Of a DNA stretch of 64,000 bases, positions 22,505 to 32,501 are shown in pieces; the stretch's first letter is position 1; every line of letters starts with the position of its first letter. The notes under the pieces are model-generated. The model made no database searches. It was not told where the DNA came from and saw only the letters and a list, made by a program, of their open reading frames with translations. The stretch comes from Saprolegnia diclina VS20. Its lineage: Eukaryota > Oomycota > Saprolegniomycetes > Saprolegniales > Saprolegniaceae. The DNA lies in contig NW_008246143.1 in assembly GCF_000281045.1 (NCBI RefSeq), forward strand, positions 89,092 through 153,091, in the 5' to 3' direction. The translations under genes were made by a program, and so were the position numbers.

Positions 22505-23530
22505 ATGCACTGCTTTGCCGTCGTCGTCGTCCGTCACCCGCGCACAAAGCGCTGGCTCGCGGTGCAGGAGACGTCCAAACACAATCGCCTCTGGTGGCTG
22601 CCAGCTGGCCGCGTCGAGACTGGCGAAACCTTTCCGGCTGCTGCCGTCCGCGAGACGCGGGAGGAGGCTGGCATCGACATTCGACTCATTGGCATCCTGC
22701 GCGTCGAGCACACGCCGCTTGGACCACAAAGCGACCGCATGCGCATCGTATTTTACGCCGAGCCGATGGATGCGGACGCGCCGCTCAAGACGACGGCGGA
22801 CGACGAGTCGCTCGGGGCGGTGTGGACGACCGTGTCCGAGCTCGAGGCGTGGAACGCTGCGGGTCAGCTTCGCGGCAAGGAGCTTCTGAACTGGGCCCTG
22901 TACCTCGAGCAAGGGGGCGAGGTCGCACCACTCGCTACGCTTGGCGCCGAGTCGAGCGGGCCAGAGCCACATGATACCCTGCACATGGAGTTTCGCGTCT
23001 TTTTCCAGCCGTCCAAGCCGAATTATCGGTACACGACGATTCCGCTCGCGCCGGTCGAAGCGCGAACGGACGTCTACATCGTCCACAGCGCAGGCGTCGG
23101 GATCAAGCATCGCGGCGGAAATCGCTTGGAGATCAAGGTGCGCACAGTGGACGCTGGCGACGGCTGGGAAGCGTGGACAAAACATCGGTGCGACGACGCC
23201 GACGTGAACGCAGCACTGGCGCGGCTCGACTTGGCGTCACTGCCCGCGCACCCCAGAGACGTCCGCGTTCAGAAGCGCCGTGTCGCAACGGTCATTGGCG
23301 GTTTGTACCTCCTGGAAGAGTCGGACGTCGTCGTGAGCATCGACGGCGACCACGCATTGTGGAAGACGATCTGCATCGAGGGCACGCGCCGTGAATGCGA
23401 AAGCGCCGCCGAGGCCCTCGTCCACGTCTCGCTCCGGCACGAACTCGTCTTTCGAGGCGGGTACCCGGCCTTTGTGCGCGACGTCGTCCAGCGACGCGCC
23501 ACGTCACAGCCCGGATGCGTCGACAACTAG
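22505..23530 (+). CDS. Nudix hydrolase fused to an unidentified C-terminal domain
   Basis: 341 aa, intronless. Residues 1-135 are a Nudix domain with a complete box: GRVETGETFPAAAVRETREE followed directly by AGI, matching Gx5Ex7REUxEExGU. Nudix enzymes hydrolyse nucleoside diphosphate-linked substrates with Mg2+ bound by the box glutamates. Residues about 165-335 form a second globular region (HMEFRVFFQP, ARTDVYIVHSAGVGIKHRGG, NRLEIKVRT, GWEAWTKHR, VRVQKRR) with alternating beta-strands and many charged residues; it resembles uncharacterised bacterial and plant proteins or a CYTH-like tunnel fold, but this is only an impression. Start is the ATG at 22505 because the first strand MHCFAVVVVRH begins there. 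Substrate unknown. Confidence 0.8.
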   Translation: MHCFAVVVVRHPRTKRWLAVQETSKHNRLWWLPAGRVETGETFPAAAVRETREEAGIDIRLIGILRVEHTPLGPQSDRMRIVFYAEPMDADAPLKTTADDESLGAVWTTVSELEAWNAAGQLRGKELLNWALYLEQGGEVAPLATLGAESSGPEPHDTLHMEFRVFFQPSKPNYRYTTIPLAPVEARTDVYIVHSAGVGIKHRGGNRLEIKVRTVDAGDGWEAWTKHRCDDADVNAALARLDLASLPAHPRDVRVQKRRVATVIGGLYLLEESDVVVSIDGDHALWKTICIEGTRRECESAAEALVHVSLRHELVFRGGYPAFVRDVVQRRATSQPGCVDN

Positions 23531-23966
23531 CAACGTTTGAAAAAAGAAGGTGGGCCTCAACGAATTATTGGCATCCTGCGACCAGGAAAAGGTGCCGAGG
23601 GGCAGCCAGCTGCACGCCCTCGCTTGGGTGCAAGCTCGCGCTGTGGCGTATCCGAATACAGAGGTTTTGCGTGGGCGTTTGATACAGGCTGAAAGACTTG
23701 ATGCATCCATTGTCAGAGGTCATGCAATGTGGGAGGGCGGTGAGGTGGCTACTCTCACTGGGGCGCGTCCCTTCCTGGCGTGTGACGCCGCCGATGACGT
23801 ATGCTGCCCGGTCGACGACAGCCGTGGTTGCTGGCAGTAAACGGCTGTCACGTCGCCTTCGATTCGAAGACAGAATCTTTTGCGTGTCAACATCGAGTGT
23901 TGATTAAACAATTCGCGCGGCCTTTCCAGCACCCAATCGGGCATTTGCGATCTCACCACCCGAGCA
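23531..23966. other. Intergenic, nothing supported
   Basis: No motif-bearing frame on either strand. Confidence 0.4.
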
Positions 23967-24962
23967 ATGCAGCAGCGCGTCCTCACGAGCCGCGACCTCA
24001 TGGCCACGATCTTTGCGTACCAAGCGGGCTACGACGGCTTGTGCCAGACGCTGCCAGCCAAGTGGATGACGTCCGCTGCGAGCATTGAAGCCGCGCTGAG
24101 CACGACCACGGGCAGCGGCATCCGCGACTTTCTCGGCTTCATCGACACATCCGTCCACGCCGTCATGCGTGCATGGCACGCCCGACATGGCCCGCGCGGC
24201 CTCCTACGACTCGCCGCCTGCCGCCACCCGATCGTGCCCATTCTGCTCGACGAAGCGCTCGCGACGGGTCACTACGACCGGTGGCTGTTGCTCGTGACCG
24301 CGCAGCCAACGTTCCTTCCGATTTCGCATGTCACGTGGCACGACGCCGGCTTTGCCAGTACGTGGCGGCGCTCGACGCTCGACGTGGCGGTCGTTCGCGG
24401 GTCGCTGCCGTTTGTGCGCTTCTTGCACTTGCACGGCGTCGTCGGTTCGTGGTGGGTCCTCGACTGGGCCGCCGAGCACGGCCAGCTCGACATCCTGCGC
24501 TACTTGCACGCGACCGGTCGGTACTTTTGCACGCCGCGCGCCATGGACCTTGCCGCGCACAATGGTCACTTGGAGGTCGTCAAGTTCCTCCACTACTTTC
24601 GCCGCGAGGGTGGCAGCACGTGGGCGATCGACTGGGCTGCGAAGAACGGCCACCTCGACATTGTCGAGTTTCTACATCGGAAGCGCGATGAAGGCTGCAC
24701 GGTCGACGCGCTCACGGGCGCTGCGGCCGGCGGCCACCTCGCTGTCGTCCAGTTCCTCTTTGCGTACCGCCACGAAGGCGACGTCACCGCAGCGCTCGAA
24801 GCCGCGGCCAGTCACGGCCACCTCCACGTTGTGCAGTTTCTCTGCGACTGCGTCGGCGGCGCACCGCGCTCTGTGCGGCAGCAAGCCCGCGCCCACCACC
24901 AATGGGCGGTCCTAACTTATCTCGGCCACCAGCGCGAAGTGCGTGACTGCTCGTATGCGTAA
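23967..24962 (+). CDS. Ankyrin-like repeat protein, copy 1
   Basis: 331 aa, intronless. The C-terminal two thirds consist of ankyrin-type helix pairs of the oomycete flavour, for example AAEHGQLDILRYLHATGR, AAHNGHLEVVKFLHYFRREG, AAKNGHLDIVEFLHRKRDEG and AASHGHLHVVQFLCD, with the (G)HLxVVxFL consensus. The N-terminal LTSRDLMATIFAYQAGYDGL segment recurs in the paralog at 26753 and may be an F-box-like or capping helix. Probably a cytosolic protein-protein interaction scaffold; partner unknown. Confidence 0.85.
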   Translation: MQQRVLTSRDLMATIFAYQAGYDGLCQTLPAKWMTSAASIEAALSTTTGSGIRDFLGFIDTSVHAVMRAWHARHGPRGLLRLAACRHPIVPILLDEALATGHYDRWLLLVTAQPTFLPISHVTWHDAGFASTWRRSTLDVAVVRGSLPFVRFLHLHGVVGSWWVLDWAAEHGQLDILRYLHATGRYFCTPRAMDLAAHNGHLEVVKFLHYFRREGGSTWAIDWAAKNGHLDIVEFLHRKRDEGCTVDALTGAAAGGHLAVVQFLFAYRHEGDVTAALEAAASHGHLHVVQFLCDCVGGAPRSVRQQARAHHQWAVLTYLGHQREVRDCSYA

Positions 24963-25394
24963 TCTATTGTATTGATACACACCGTGTTTATGCAGCAGCG
25001 CGCGCGACGCCGTGTTGAGGTCAACACGCACGGTCGGCTACAAGACACGCGCCAGTGGAGCCCAAGTGTCTCGGTCGCGTCAACGGTGTCGCGGGCTCGC
25101 GGAAGCGCCTGCCTCCTTCCTGCCAGCGGTCACGTCGGCGCGGGCTTCAACGACCGACCTCTCCTTCGTTCAAACAGCTGCAAGGACTTCTTGAGCTAAT
25201 ACCTTAAAACCTGACTGCTCTGTCAATGTCACTGTTTGGCTCTACGACGGCCAGCTACGATGGCCTGGCACAGGGTGGGGACTCCTACCAAGGCCACAAC
25301 TACCTCAAATACCCTCGACCACAAACTCCCTCGACCGTAGCGAGGCCAAGATACCGCTTCAAAACATCGACAAGAGGACGTAGAACTAGCGCGG
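24963..25394. other. Intergenic between convergent genes
   Basis: Two 3' ends face each other here; no supported gene. Confidence 0.4.
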
Positions 25395-26197
25395 TTAATG
25401 CTCGGTATGGTTGTTGCACTCGTCGTCGCCGTCAAAGTGCTCGTGGTATTCGTTGATCCACTGCCGCGTCCGCACGGTGTGGTGCATCGCCTTCTCTTGG
25501 TGCCACGGGCCCGAGAAGCCATGGCCGTACAGCCAGCCTTCGTCTGTCCCTGCCATCGGGTAGAACGTCCACGCGCCCTTCGTCTTGTACCCCGCGGGGA
25601 CCTCGGGGACCGCGGCCTTGAAGTCCTGCCCGCCCTTCTCACCGCCCGCAAACCATGCAGGACGGTCGCTCTCGGTCAAATGGTCTTTCGACCATTCGCG
25701 GTGCGTCCGCGACCAGCGCTCGTTCTCCCAGACGTTGACTGTGTACGTCGTCGACGGCGCGCCAATCGAAATGTCAAGCGCGATCAATCCCTACGAGCAA
25801 ATGTGTCAACGGCGCCGTTGGGTTGTACATGGCGACGAACCGGCGCAGACTTGGCAAACTCGAGCGCGGGCGTGAGCTCATACACGTGCGCTCCGAGGTT
25901 TGCGGGGTCGGCCAAGCTGATTTCCGTCGTGCCGAGGAGGTCGTCGGGTGTGACCGAGTCAAAGTCCCAGACCTCCACGCGCAAGACGGGCTCGGCCGCG
26001 ACCTCGGAGAGCGTGAGCGCAATCTCGCACTCGAGGTTGCTCCACTGCGGGTTGAGCGTTTTCATGCACACAGGGCTCTGCCAGCGGTGGGCACCGATCG
26101 AGAGTACGACGTAAGGGTCGCTGGACCCGCCAAACATAGCGAGGTCGCCGACGGGCAGGTTCTTGGCTTCTTCGAGGATGATGCGCACAGTGCGCAT
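25395..26197 (-). CDS. C2 domain plus dysferlin/peroxin-like motif protein
   Basis: 254 aa from two exons; a 38-bp intron at 25791-25828 joins them in frame. Residues 1-120 form a C2 domain: VRIILEEAKNLPVGD, GSSDPYVVLSIG, TLNPQWSNLECEIAL and WDFDSVTPDDLLGTTEI, keeping the Asp residues of the calcium-binding loops. The C-terminal part has VNVWENERW, TESDRPAWF, GAWTFYP and DEGWLYGHGF, the Trp-rich pattern of the Pex24p/dysferlin C-terminal (DysF/peroxin) module. A membrane-binding, calcium-responsive adaptor is a reasonable inference. It lies between two ankyrin-like paralogs, on the opposite strand. TATCCGGA lies about 165 bp upstream. Confidence 0.8.
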
Positions 26198-26752
26198 GGG
26201 CTCTAGCGTCGGCCAGCTTCAGCGCGGCCTTCAGAGGAAGCGTACCATGAGGGAGGTGCTCAAGGTGCTTGCGCGACTTGAACATGCTGGTAGAGTCGAG
26301 ACTGCTGCTGCTCGCGGCTCGCCAAAGATTTTTGTGAGCAGGCCCTGTCGAAATTGTACGTATCCGGATGGGTATTTCCTTCAAAGCAAAACTGTCACTC
26401 ACTATATTGGTAGAGTGGGGACGCAGACTGGAATACTATACAATCATGGATGGATAAATTCCCTAATATGCAGGCTTGGAGTGTTGTATGCATAGAATAG
26501 TACCAGCTCTGCCACGTACCCACCTTGCGGCAGTCTCAGTCCGCTGGCGACCGATGACCGCGTGTGGCGTGGCTGACGCACGACACGAGCTTATTCACAC
26601 TGCCCAGTGGCGTGCCTCTGGAAAGAGCTCGCTGCATACGTACAGGCTGGCACTCGGCTCTCCCGACGACGGTGGCACGGTTTCAGGCGAGGTGATGGAG
26701 GATCGACAGTGGCCGTTGCAAGATACTCTTTTGCAGCCGCGACACGACCGAG
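26198..26752. other. Intergenic, divergent promoters
   Basis: Promoter space of the C2 gene and the second ankyrin-like gene; contains TATCCGGA at 26361-26368. No gene supported. Confidence 0.4.
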
Positions 26753-27565
26753 ATGCTGACCGTCGTCACGAGCAGCGACCTGCTGCGCACGATCTGCGCG
26801 TACCAAGTCGGCGTGTACGACATCTGCCGCGAGCCATGGGTCGCCAAGCAGTGGGCACGAACCAAGGCTGCGGACCTCGGCGCGTCCTCGTCGTTCCACC
26901 GCGACTCGTGGGGCATCTCGGCCTTTGAGTATGACCTCTTTCACTTTCAGGTGCACTTTGGCCCGTGGTACGCCTGCCACGGCGTTGACGGCGCCAAACG
27001 ACTTGTGGCGTGCAAGCCAGCGCTGCTATCGTGGGTGCTCGATCACAGCGTGCGGCACGGTGACGCTAACCTCTTGGCTGCGCTTCCAGCGAACACGTAC
27101 ACCACACCCACGATGATCAACGTTGCGGCCTACTACGGGCACTTGCGCGTTCTGCAGCTGCTCATGGGCAACCAAGCGCCAGGCTTCTCAAGCGCCGCAG
27201 TCCACGCCGCCGCGTATCGAGGCCACATGCACGTCGTCCAGTGGCTCGTCGCCCGCGGCGTGCGGTACGCCGAGACGTACACTTGCCTCCTTGGCGGCAC
27301 GTTCACCGTGGATGCGATGGGGTTTGCTGCCGAGGCCGGCCACCTCGACGTCGTCATGTACCTCTTTGGCGTCCAGACTCTGCGCAATGTATCGCTGGCG
27401 ATCAACAAGGCCGCGGTGCAGGGGCATGTCCACGTGTTCGACTTTCTGTACCGAGCGACGCGGCACGTGTGCTCGACCAACGCTCTCGAGTTTGCCCAGC
27501 GCCGAGGCCACACGGAGCTGCTCGCGTATTTAGCCGCCCACCACATCGAGGCGCGCGACCAGTAG
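26753..27565 (+). CDS. Ankyrin-like repeat protein, copy 2
   Basis: 270 aa, intronless paralog of the gene at 23967. The N-terminus LTVVTSSDLLRTICAYQVGV aligns with the LTSRDLMATIFAYQ start of copy 1. Repeats include VAAYYGHLRVLQLLMG, AAYRGHMHVVQWLVARG, AAEAGHLDVVMYLFG, AAVQGHVHVFDFLYR and AQRRGHTELLAYLAAHH. It is shorter than copy 1 by about one or two repeats. A protein-interaction scaffold is likely; no catalytic domain is visible. Confidence 0.83.
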   Translation: MLTVVTSSDLLRTICAYQVGVYDICREPWVAKQWARTKAADLGASSSFHRDSWGISAFEYDLFHFQVHFGPWYACHGVDGAKRLVACKPALLSWVLDHSVRHGDANLLAALPANTYTTPTMINVAAYYGHLRVLQLLMGNQAPGFSSAAVHAAAYRGHMHVVQWLVARGVRYAETYTCLLGGTFTVDAMGFAAEAGHLDVVMYLFGVQTLRNVSLAINKAAVQGHVHVFDFLYRATRHVCSTNALEFAQRRGHTELLAYLAAHHIEARDQ

Positions 27566-28391
27566 TAGGAGGCTCCTGATCGCAAAGGAATCTTTTGTCT
27601 CTCGAATCTACGCCCATGCGACATGGTTGCCCAATCGACCTGTTCAACAGGCTCGTGTACAAGAGAATAGAGCCGATTGCACGCTCAACGAATGGCGCGA
27701 GCCGTGCGTGTTGGGCGCGTAGCGTGGCGTTCTCAAGGCAAGGGTCTATACGAGATGCATCTCTTATATACCCTTGCTCAAGGTAATGTACGCGCGTCGT
27801 CGCTCAACGCGTTCGGTCAACAGCGAATCGGACTCTCGTAACCAGCTTTTCGTCTGGACCTGCGAGCCATGATGCGACGCATCTGAGACTGCAGTTGGCC
27901 TTGGCGACATTGCCTTTTCAGGCAAGCTATGTAGATCGCGAACCTGGGATGCGCGAACTTGCACGCGTTATCTGAACTTATACAACCAGCGACGTCTGTG
28001 CACGAGTACGAGGGCCGCCATGGCCGCCATTCCGCATGAAGCAAAGGTGAATATCATAGCGTCGTTTACTGCTCACAGGGACAGCTCGACGCCTACTTCA
28101 GCGCATGGACTGTCGCCCATGGTTTTGAAACTTCAACAAGAAGCCAACGCAGAGAAGGTCATGCAGCACGGTGCGAGCGAGCCGCGCGACGGGGCACGTC
28201 GTTCTTGTGGTGCGCGCTGCGTCGTGGGCGCTGCGTCTCGAACAACAGCCGAAAGGACGCCCTGCGAAGAACCCCGTGGCTGAGTGTTGGTGCATCGGAC
28301 AGATTCGAATGAATTTTAGCCAATGAGGGCGCGTCGACCGTTGCCATTGCGCCGGGTGCCCATATCCTTTTTCCAACTTCAAGGGACGAGC
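27566..28391. other. Intergenic, nothing supported
   Basis: About 0.8 kb upstream of GTPBP1 with no motif-bearing frame. A short frame at 28020 (MAAIPHEAKVNIIASFT) has no support. Confidence 0.4.
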
Positions 28392-30196
28392 ATGGCGACG
28401 ACAATGTCTGGGAACAACCAGGTCGAGGAGCAAGAGAACAACGGCGTGCGCACGCTGCGCATCGCGTTCGTCGGCAACGTCGACAGCGGCAAGTCCAGCC
28501 TTATCGGTGCGGTCTTGCGGCCTCGAACCGGTGGCGAATGCACTGTCTAGGCACGCTCATCCGCGGCGAACTCGACGATGGCCGTGGCCTCTCGCGCCAG
28601 GCCATCTTTCGCCACAAGCACGAGGTCGAGTCGGGACGCACGAGCTCGATCGCAACGGCCTACATGGGCTTTGACGCGCGTGGCGACCAGGTGGTGGCGA
28701 AGCGGTCGGGCCGCGTCCTGCCGTGGTCTGAGCTCGCCAAGTACTCGCACAAGAAGATTCAGCTCATCGACTTGGCGGGTGCGTCTCTCAATCGTGTGCA
28801 TACGAGCGTCAAATGATGGCAATCATAGGCCACGAACGCTACTTGAAGACGACCGTGTATGGCCTCACGGGCATGCAGCCCGACCTTGTGGTCGTCGTCG
28901 TCGGCGCCAACATGGGCGTCAAGAAGATGACGCTCGAGCACCTCGGCATCACCATCTCGGTAGACGACGACGGTATTGCGGTGTATTATGCTGATGTAGC
29001 TCGAGATCCCGCTCGTGATTGCGTTGACCAAGATCGACATTGCGCCCAAGAACGTGGCGCGCGAGACGCTGCAGACGATCCGAAAGAGCCTGCGCCAATG
29101 TACGCTACTATGAACGAACCGTGAAACTCATACCTTGCGCAGACGGCAAGATGGGGATGCTCGTCAAGACGCTGGACGAGGCGACGAACGCAGCAAAGGG
29201 CGTGCCGTCCAACCGCCTCACACCGATCCTGCCCATGTCCAACGTCACGGGCGACGGTACTGCGTGTTCATGCTCGTATCTCTCAAGCCGCGCATTGCAG
29301 GCTTGGCCAACCTACGCCAGCTCCTCTGGGACATTGACGTCGAGGCATTAGCCCGCTCGGCGCTTTCGTTTACGATACCAGCAGCGGGCGACGACGTGGA
29401 CAACGCCAAGCTCGCTGCGCAGCCCGTCGAGATGCCGATCGACGACTCGTACCAAGTCCCGGGCGCCGGGTTTGTCATTGCCGGCACGATGGTCTCGGGC
29501 GTCGTCAAGCCCAACGACGTGCTCAAGATGGGCCCCGACCACAACGGCCACTTTATCAAGGTTGATTCCGCGGCAGAATATTTGGCAAATAATTGGACAG
29601 GTTGTCGTGCGCTCGATCGAGTCGATGTACGTACCACTGAAGGAGGTGCGCGCCGGTCAAACCACCGCCATGGCCGTGCGCTGCGTCAACAAGAAGATCG
29701 TCCTCAACCGCGCGACGTTCCGGAAGGGCATGGTGCTCGTGTCGGGCAACTGGGACATGACCCCGTACATTTCGCGCCGGTACGAGTTTGGTGTCGAATT
29801 TTTCTCAAGTTCAAACTGGTGCCAACTAGCTTTGAAGCGCAGACGATCATCTTGCACCACCAGACGACGATCACGGTCGGGTACCAGCCAATGATCAACT
29901 GCCGCACGATCCGCCAGACGGCGGCCATCACAGGCATCTCGACCGACGACGTGAGGTCGGTGATATCAACTCGATAGATTGATGTACTAGCAAAAATGTC
30001 TAGTCCGCCGTCCAACCAGGACGAGCAAGTGACGATCCGGACAGGCGACCGCGCGAGAATTTCATTTTGCTTTGTGACGCACCCGGAGTTCCTCAAGGTC
30101 GGGATGCGCTTCGTCTTCCGCGACGGCCAAGCCAAGGGCATCGGTCAAGTGACGCGCATTTTACCCGACGAAAAGTGCAACACGTCGGACCTCTAG
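28392..30196 (+). CDS. GTPBP1: GTP-binding protein 1 (GTPBP1/GTPBP2-like, EF-Tu superfamily)
   Basis: 483 aa from nine exons; introns 28507-28550, 28779-28828, 28960-28999, 29100-29142, 29257-29300, 29561-29600, 29786-29829 and 29956-30003. The G-domain shows GNVDSGKSSLIG (P-loop), RHKHEVESGRTSSIA (switch I), DLAGHERYLKTT (G3, formed across an intron) and TKID (G4). Domain II and III marks are PMSNVTGDG, DSYQVPGAGFVIAGTMVSG, EVRAGQTTAMAV, RKGMVLVS, ILHHQTTI, IRQTA and RTGDRA. GTPBP1 family proteins assist ribosome and RNA-decay processes as translational GTPases. Compared with animal GTPBP1 the variable N-terminal extension is nearly absent, so the protein is almost the conserved core alone. 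Confidence 0.95.
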
Positions 30197-30277
30197 ACGA
30201 CGACTACGATAGAAGCTGCTGTGCATGGATGTCTAGACAAAATCCCAAGACAATGTACATATTGTCTGTCAAAGAAT

Positions 30278-31514
30278 CTAGAGCACGGTGCGGTGTTCGA
30301 GCGTGTCGAGCAGCGCTTCTTCCTCGTCCGTGTACATGCCCGCGAGCGGCGACGCGCGACCGAGTTCAAGGACGAGTTCGTTGATGACGCAAAGGCTCGT
30401 CTGCACGTCGAGGGTCAGCGTCTCGCCGAGCTCCGTCTGCAGTCGCTCCATCATGGGTGGCATGCACGTTCGAATCTGGAGACTCGAGAGGCGACCAAAA
30501 ATATCTAAGTCGTTGCTTCAGTGTCGTGGAAGGGAAGACAATATGTACAGTCGCGGATCTCTTTTTGTGTCGACGGTCCTTGGGTTTGTATCTAGCATGT
30601 TGTGTGATACTATGTTTGACGGTACAATACCTTGGTGCGCAAGAAGGCCTCTATCGCTTCCAAGCGCTCTTCTTCCGTGAGGAGTACGCTCTACAGAAAC
30701 GCTGAAATGACCGTCCTTCCTCGTCGCAGGGATGTACGTCGACGGCCTGGATCGTCTAGTCGCTGTGTTGGATGATACTGTCATCGGTCGTCATCGGGTA
30801 CCTCTGCTGGCGACGCTTTGGCAGCACTGCTCTTGCGCCGGTTGTCGCTCTGCGTACAGAAGTGCATGAGATACCACCGACCATTCGTTTGCAAACTACG
30901 AGAGGTTTGATTTCGAGAGGTGCCCGAGCTGCGTCCGCCGCCGTGATGGATCGCTTTCGTTGGGACGTTGTTGAAGGAATCTCGGACGTGTCTTTGGCCG
31001 CTGGCACAGCGGTCGGCGTTGTTGCCGCGGCGCGCGCGGTCGGCGCGGACGATGGTCGACTGCCCGGTGCGGCTTCGGTGGTTTGTGCAATCGGTAGCAC
31101 CGGTACGGCCTCAGGCTCCTACAGTCTCAATGACTGGGACGAAAGAACGCAGCGTGGCGCTTACGGTCGAGCTCTCGGACACCTCCTACGCAAAGTAAAA
31201 TGAAATCAGCAACGACAGAAACGTCGTCCTACGTTGGGCTGCATGGGAATGACATCGACGACAGGCTATGGTGAAGGGCGGCTCAGATGTGAGGGGCTCC
31301 CTTCTGCGCACGTACCAACTTGGGCGCTTCGTTCACGGGAGCAATGGCTTCGGCGTTGTTGGCGCTCTCAGCGACAACTACCACCTGCTCCTTGGAGTCA
31401 CTGTGCTCGGGCTCCTGAAAATCAAGTGGCGTTGGTCAAGGCAAGGAGGTAGTCGCATCCACGCACCGGCTCGATGGCCGCTTGTAGCTCCGACGACGTG
31501 ACGCTGCTGCTCAT
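30278..31514 (-). CDS. Unrecognised 271-aa protein from ten small exons
   Basis: Hand-joined gene; introns 31415-31466, 31266-31315, 31186-31232, 31119-31164, 30850-30899, 30756-30801, 30691-30737, 30592-30630 and 30505-30548. The exon sum is 816 bp. The first eight introns are all phase 0, and exons are as short as 18, 21 and 33 bp. Residues 1-155 are Pro/Ala/Glu/Ser-rich and probably disordered (for example EPEAVPVLPIAQTTEAAPGS). The last 115 residues are helical and well structured: SVLLTEEERLEAIEAFLRTK, KEIRDYIFGRLSSLQIRTC, PMMERLQTELGE and SLCVINELVLELGR. I recognise no family; a coiled-coil or helical-bundle interaction domain is all I can infer. Start is the ATG at 31514; coding-like sequence further upstream leaves another 5' exon possible. 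Confidence 0.72.
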
Positions 31515-32501
31515 CGAGTCGGATCGAGGAAATTTGGGTTTCGGGATAACCGAAATAACTTTTGTGCATACGTTGTCGGTTGAACCCGCGATGGAGCTTC
31601 TCGCTTCGCGTAATTTGAGATTTCTCCGAGTGCGTTGTTTGGGATTCTGATATTGTCGAGTGCGTCTCCCCTTCCACTGTTTTGGGCGAGGACCCTTCAT
31701 GACGTGGCAGTCTCGAGTGAAAGAACGTCGCCTTTTGCTCATCCTGCGTTTTGTAGCTCAACTTATTCCTGCCTGCGAAGATTGGGCTCCAGCGCTTCAA
31801 GAACGGAGCTACAATTGTAGCCCATCGATTTGGGCAAGCTGCTCCAGAAGATGCCACGATGATACTTCCATCTCGCGACTCACTACTACACTCTCGTAGC
31901 TCTTGGAACTAGTAGTGTCGATGATACCAAGGGCATAAATACCGCGTAATGTATTTCCCTTGAGATAACCTTACCAAAAGTTTATCAAGGGCTCTCGGGG
32001 CATTATATTAGAGGGCTCTCGGGGCATTATATTAGAGAGCAATCGCGCAACGACTACCCGCACTTGCTCCCGTCGAGTACAAACTTTGGTGTTGGAGCTC
32101 CATTGACAGTACTTAGCATTGCAAGAATGTGTTATGTAGTCGGCACTGCACTCGACTCGTTAACGGCGCCCGCGCTTCTCATCGTAAGCAAACCCACGGT
32201 CCAGAGGTCCCAACCACTTTCCGCCACAGAGTGTTGGTCTGAAACGCAATGTGTGCGGAGTGTTTGCGGCTGGTACGCCAAAGGTTCGTTTCCGCGAGCC
32301 AGGAGCTATCAGCAAGAATCTTACATTGACGTGGCGCGCTTGAGGCCCTCGAGGTGGATGCATTCGTCGCGTCAATAGTGTAAGACCAACGAGTGTTCCG
32401 CTATCCCTCGGAGTAGGGTTGACAGATGAATACCAAGAGGACCCAAGTAGTGTGTTCATTCGAAGGGGCGAGTCACGTGCTGAGAAAACGATGCATACAT
32501 A
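31515..32501. other. Mostly intergenic, some coding-like sequence and a short duplication
   Basis: Minus-strand sequence at 31515-31740 stays open in frame with the start of the 271-aa gene and may be its 5' end or UTR. A 24-bp direct duplication lies at 31989-32036. Nothing else supported. Confidence 0.35.
31989..32036. repeat. 24-bp tandem duplication
   Basis: GGGCTCTCGGGGCATTATAT plus TAGA forms the unit, present twice head to tail without visible mismatch. A recent local slip duplication. Confidence 0.85.

Noticed and set aside
30865-30867. ATG giving a 137-aa version of the small-exon gene
   Set aside because: A 50-bp phase-0 intron at 30850-30899 joins the same exon to a longer upstream coding chain, so this ATG lies inside an intron in the preferred model.
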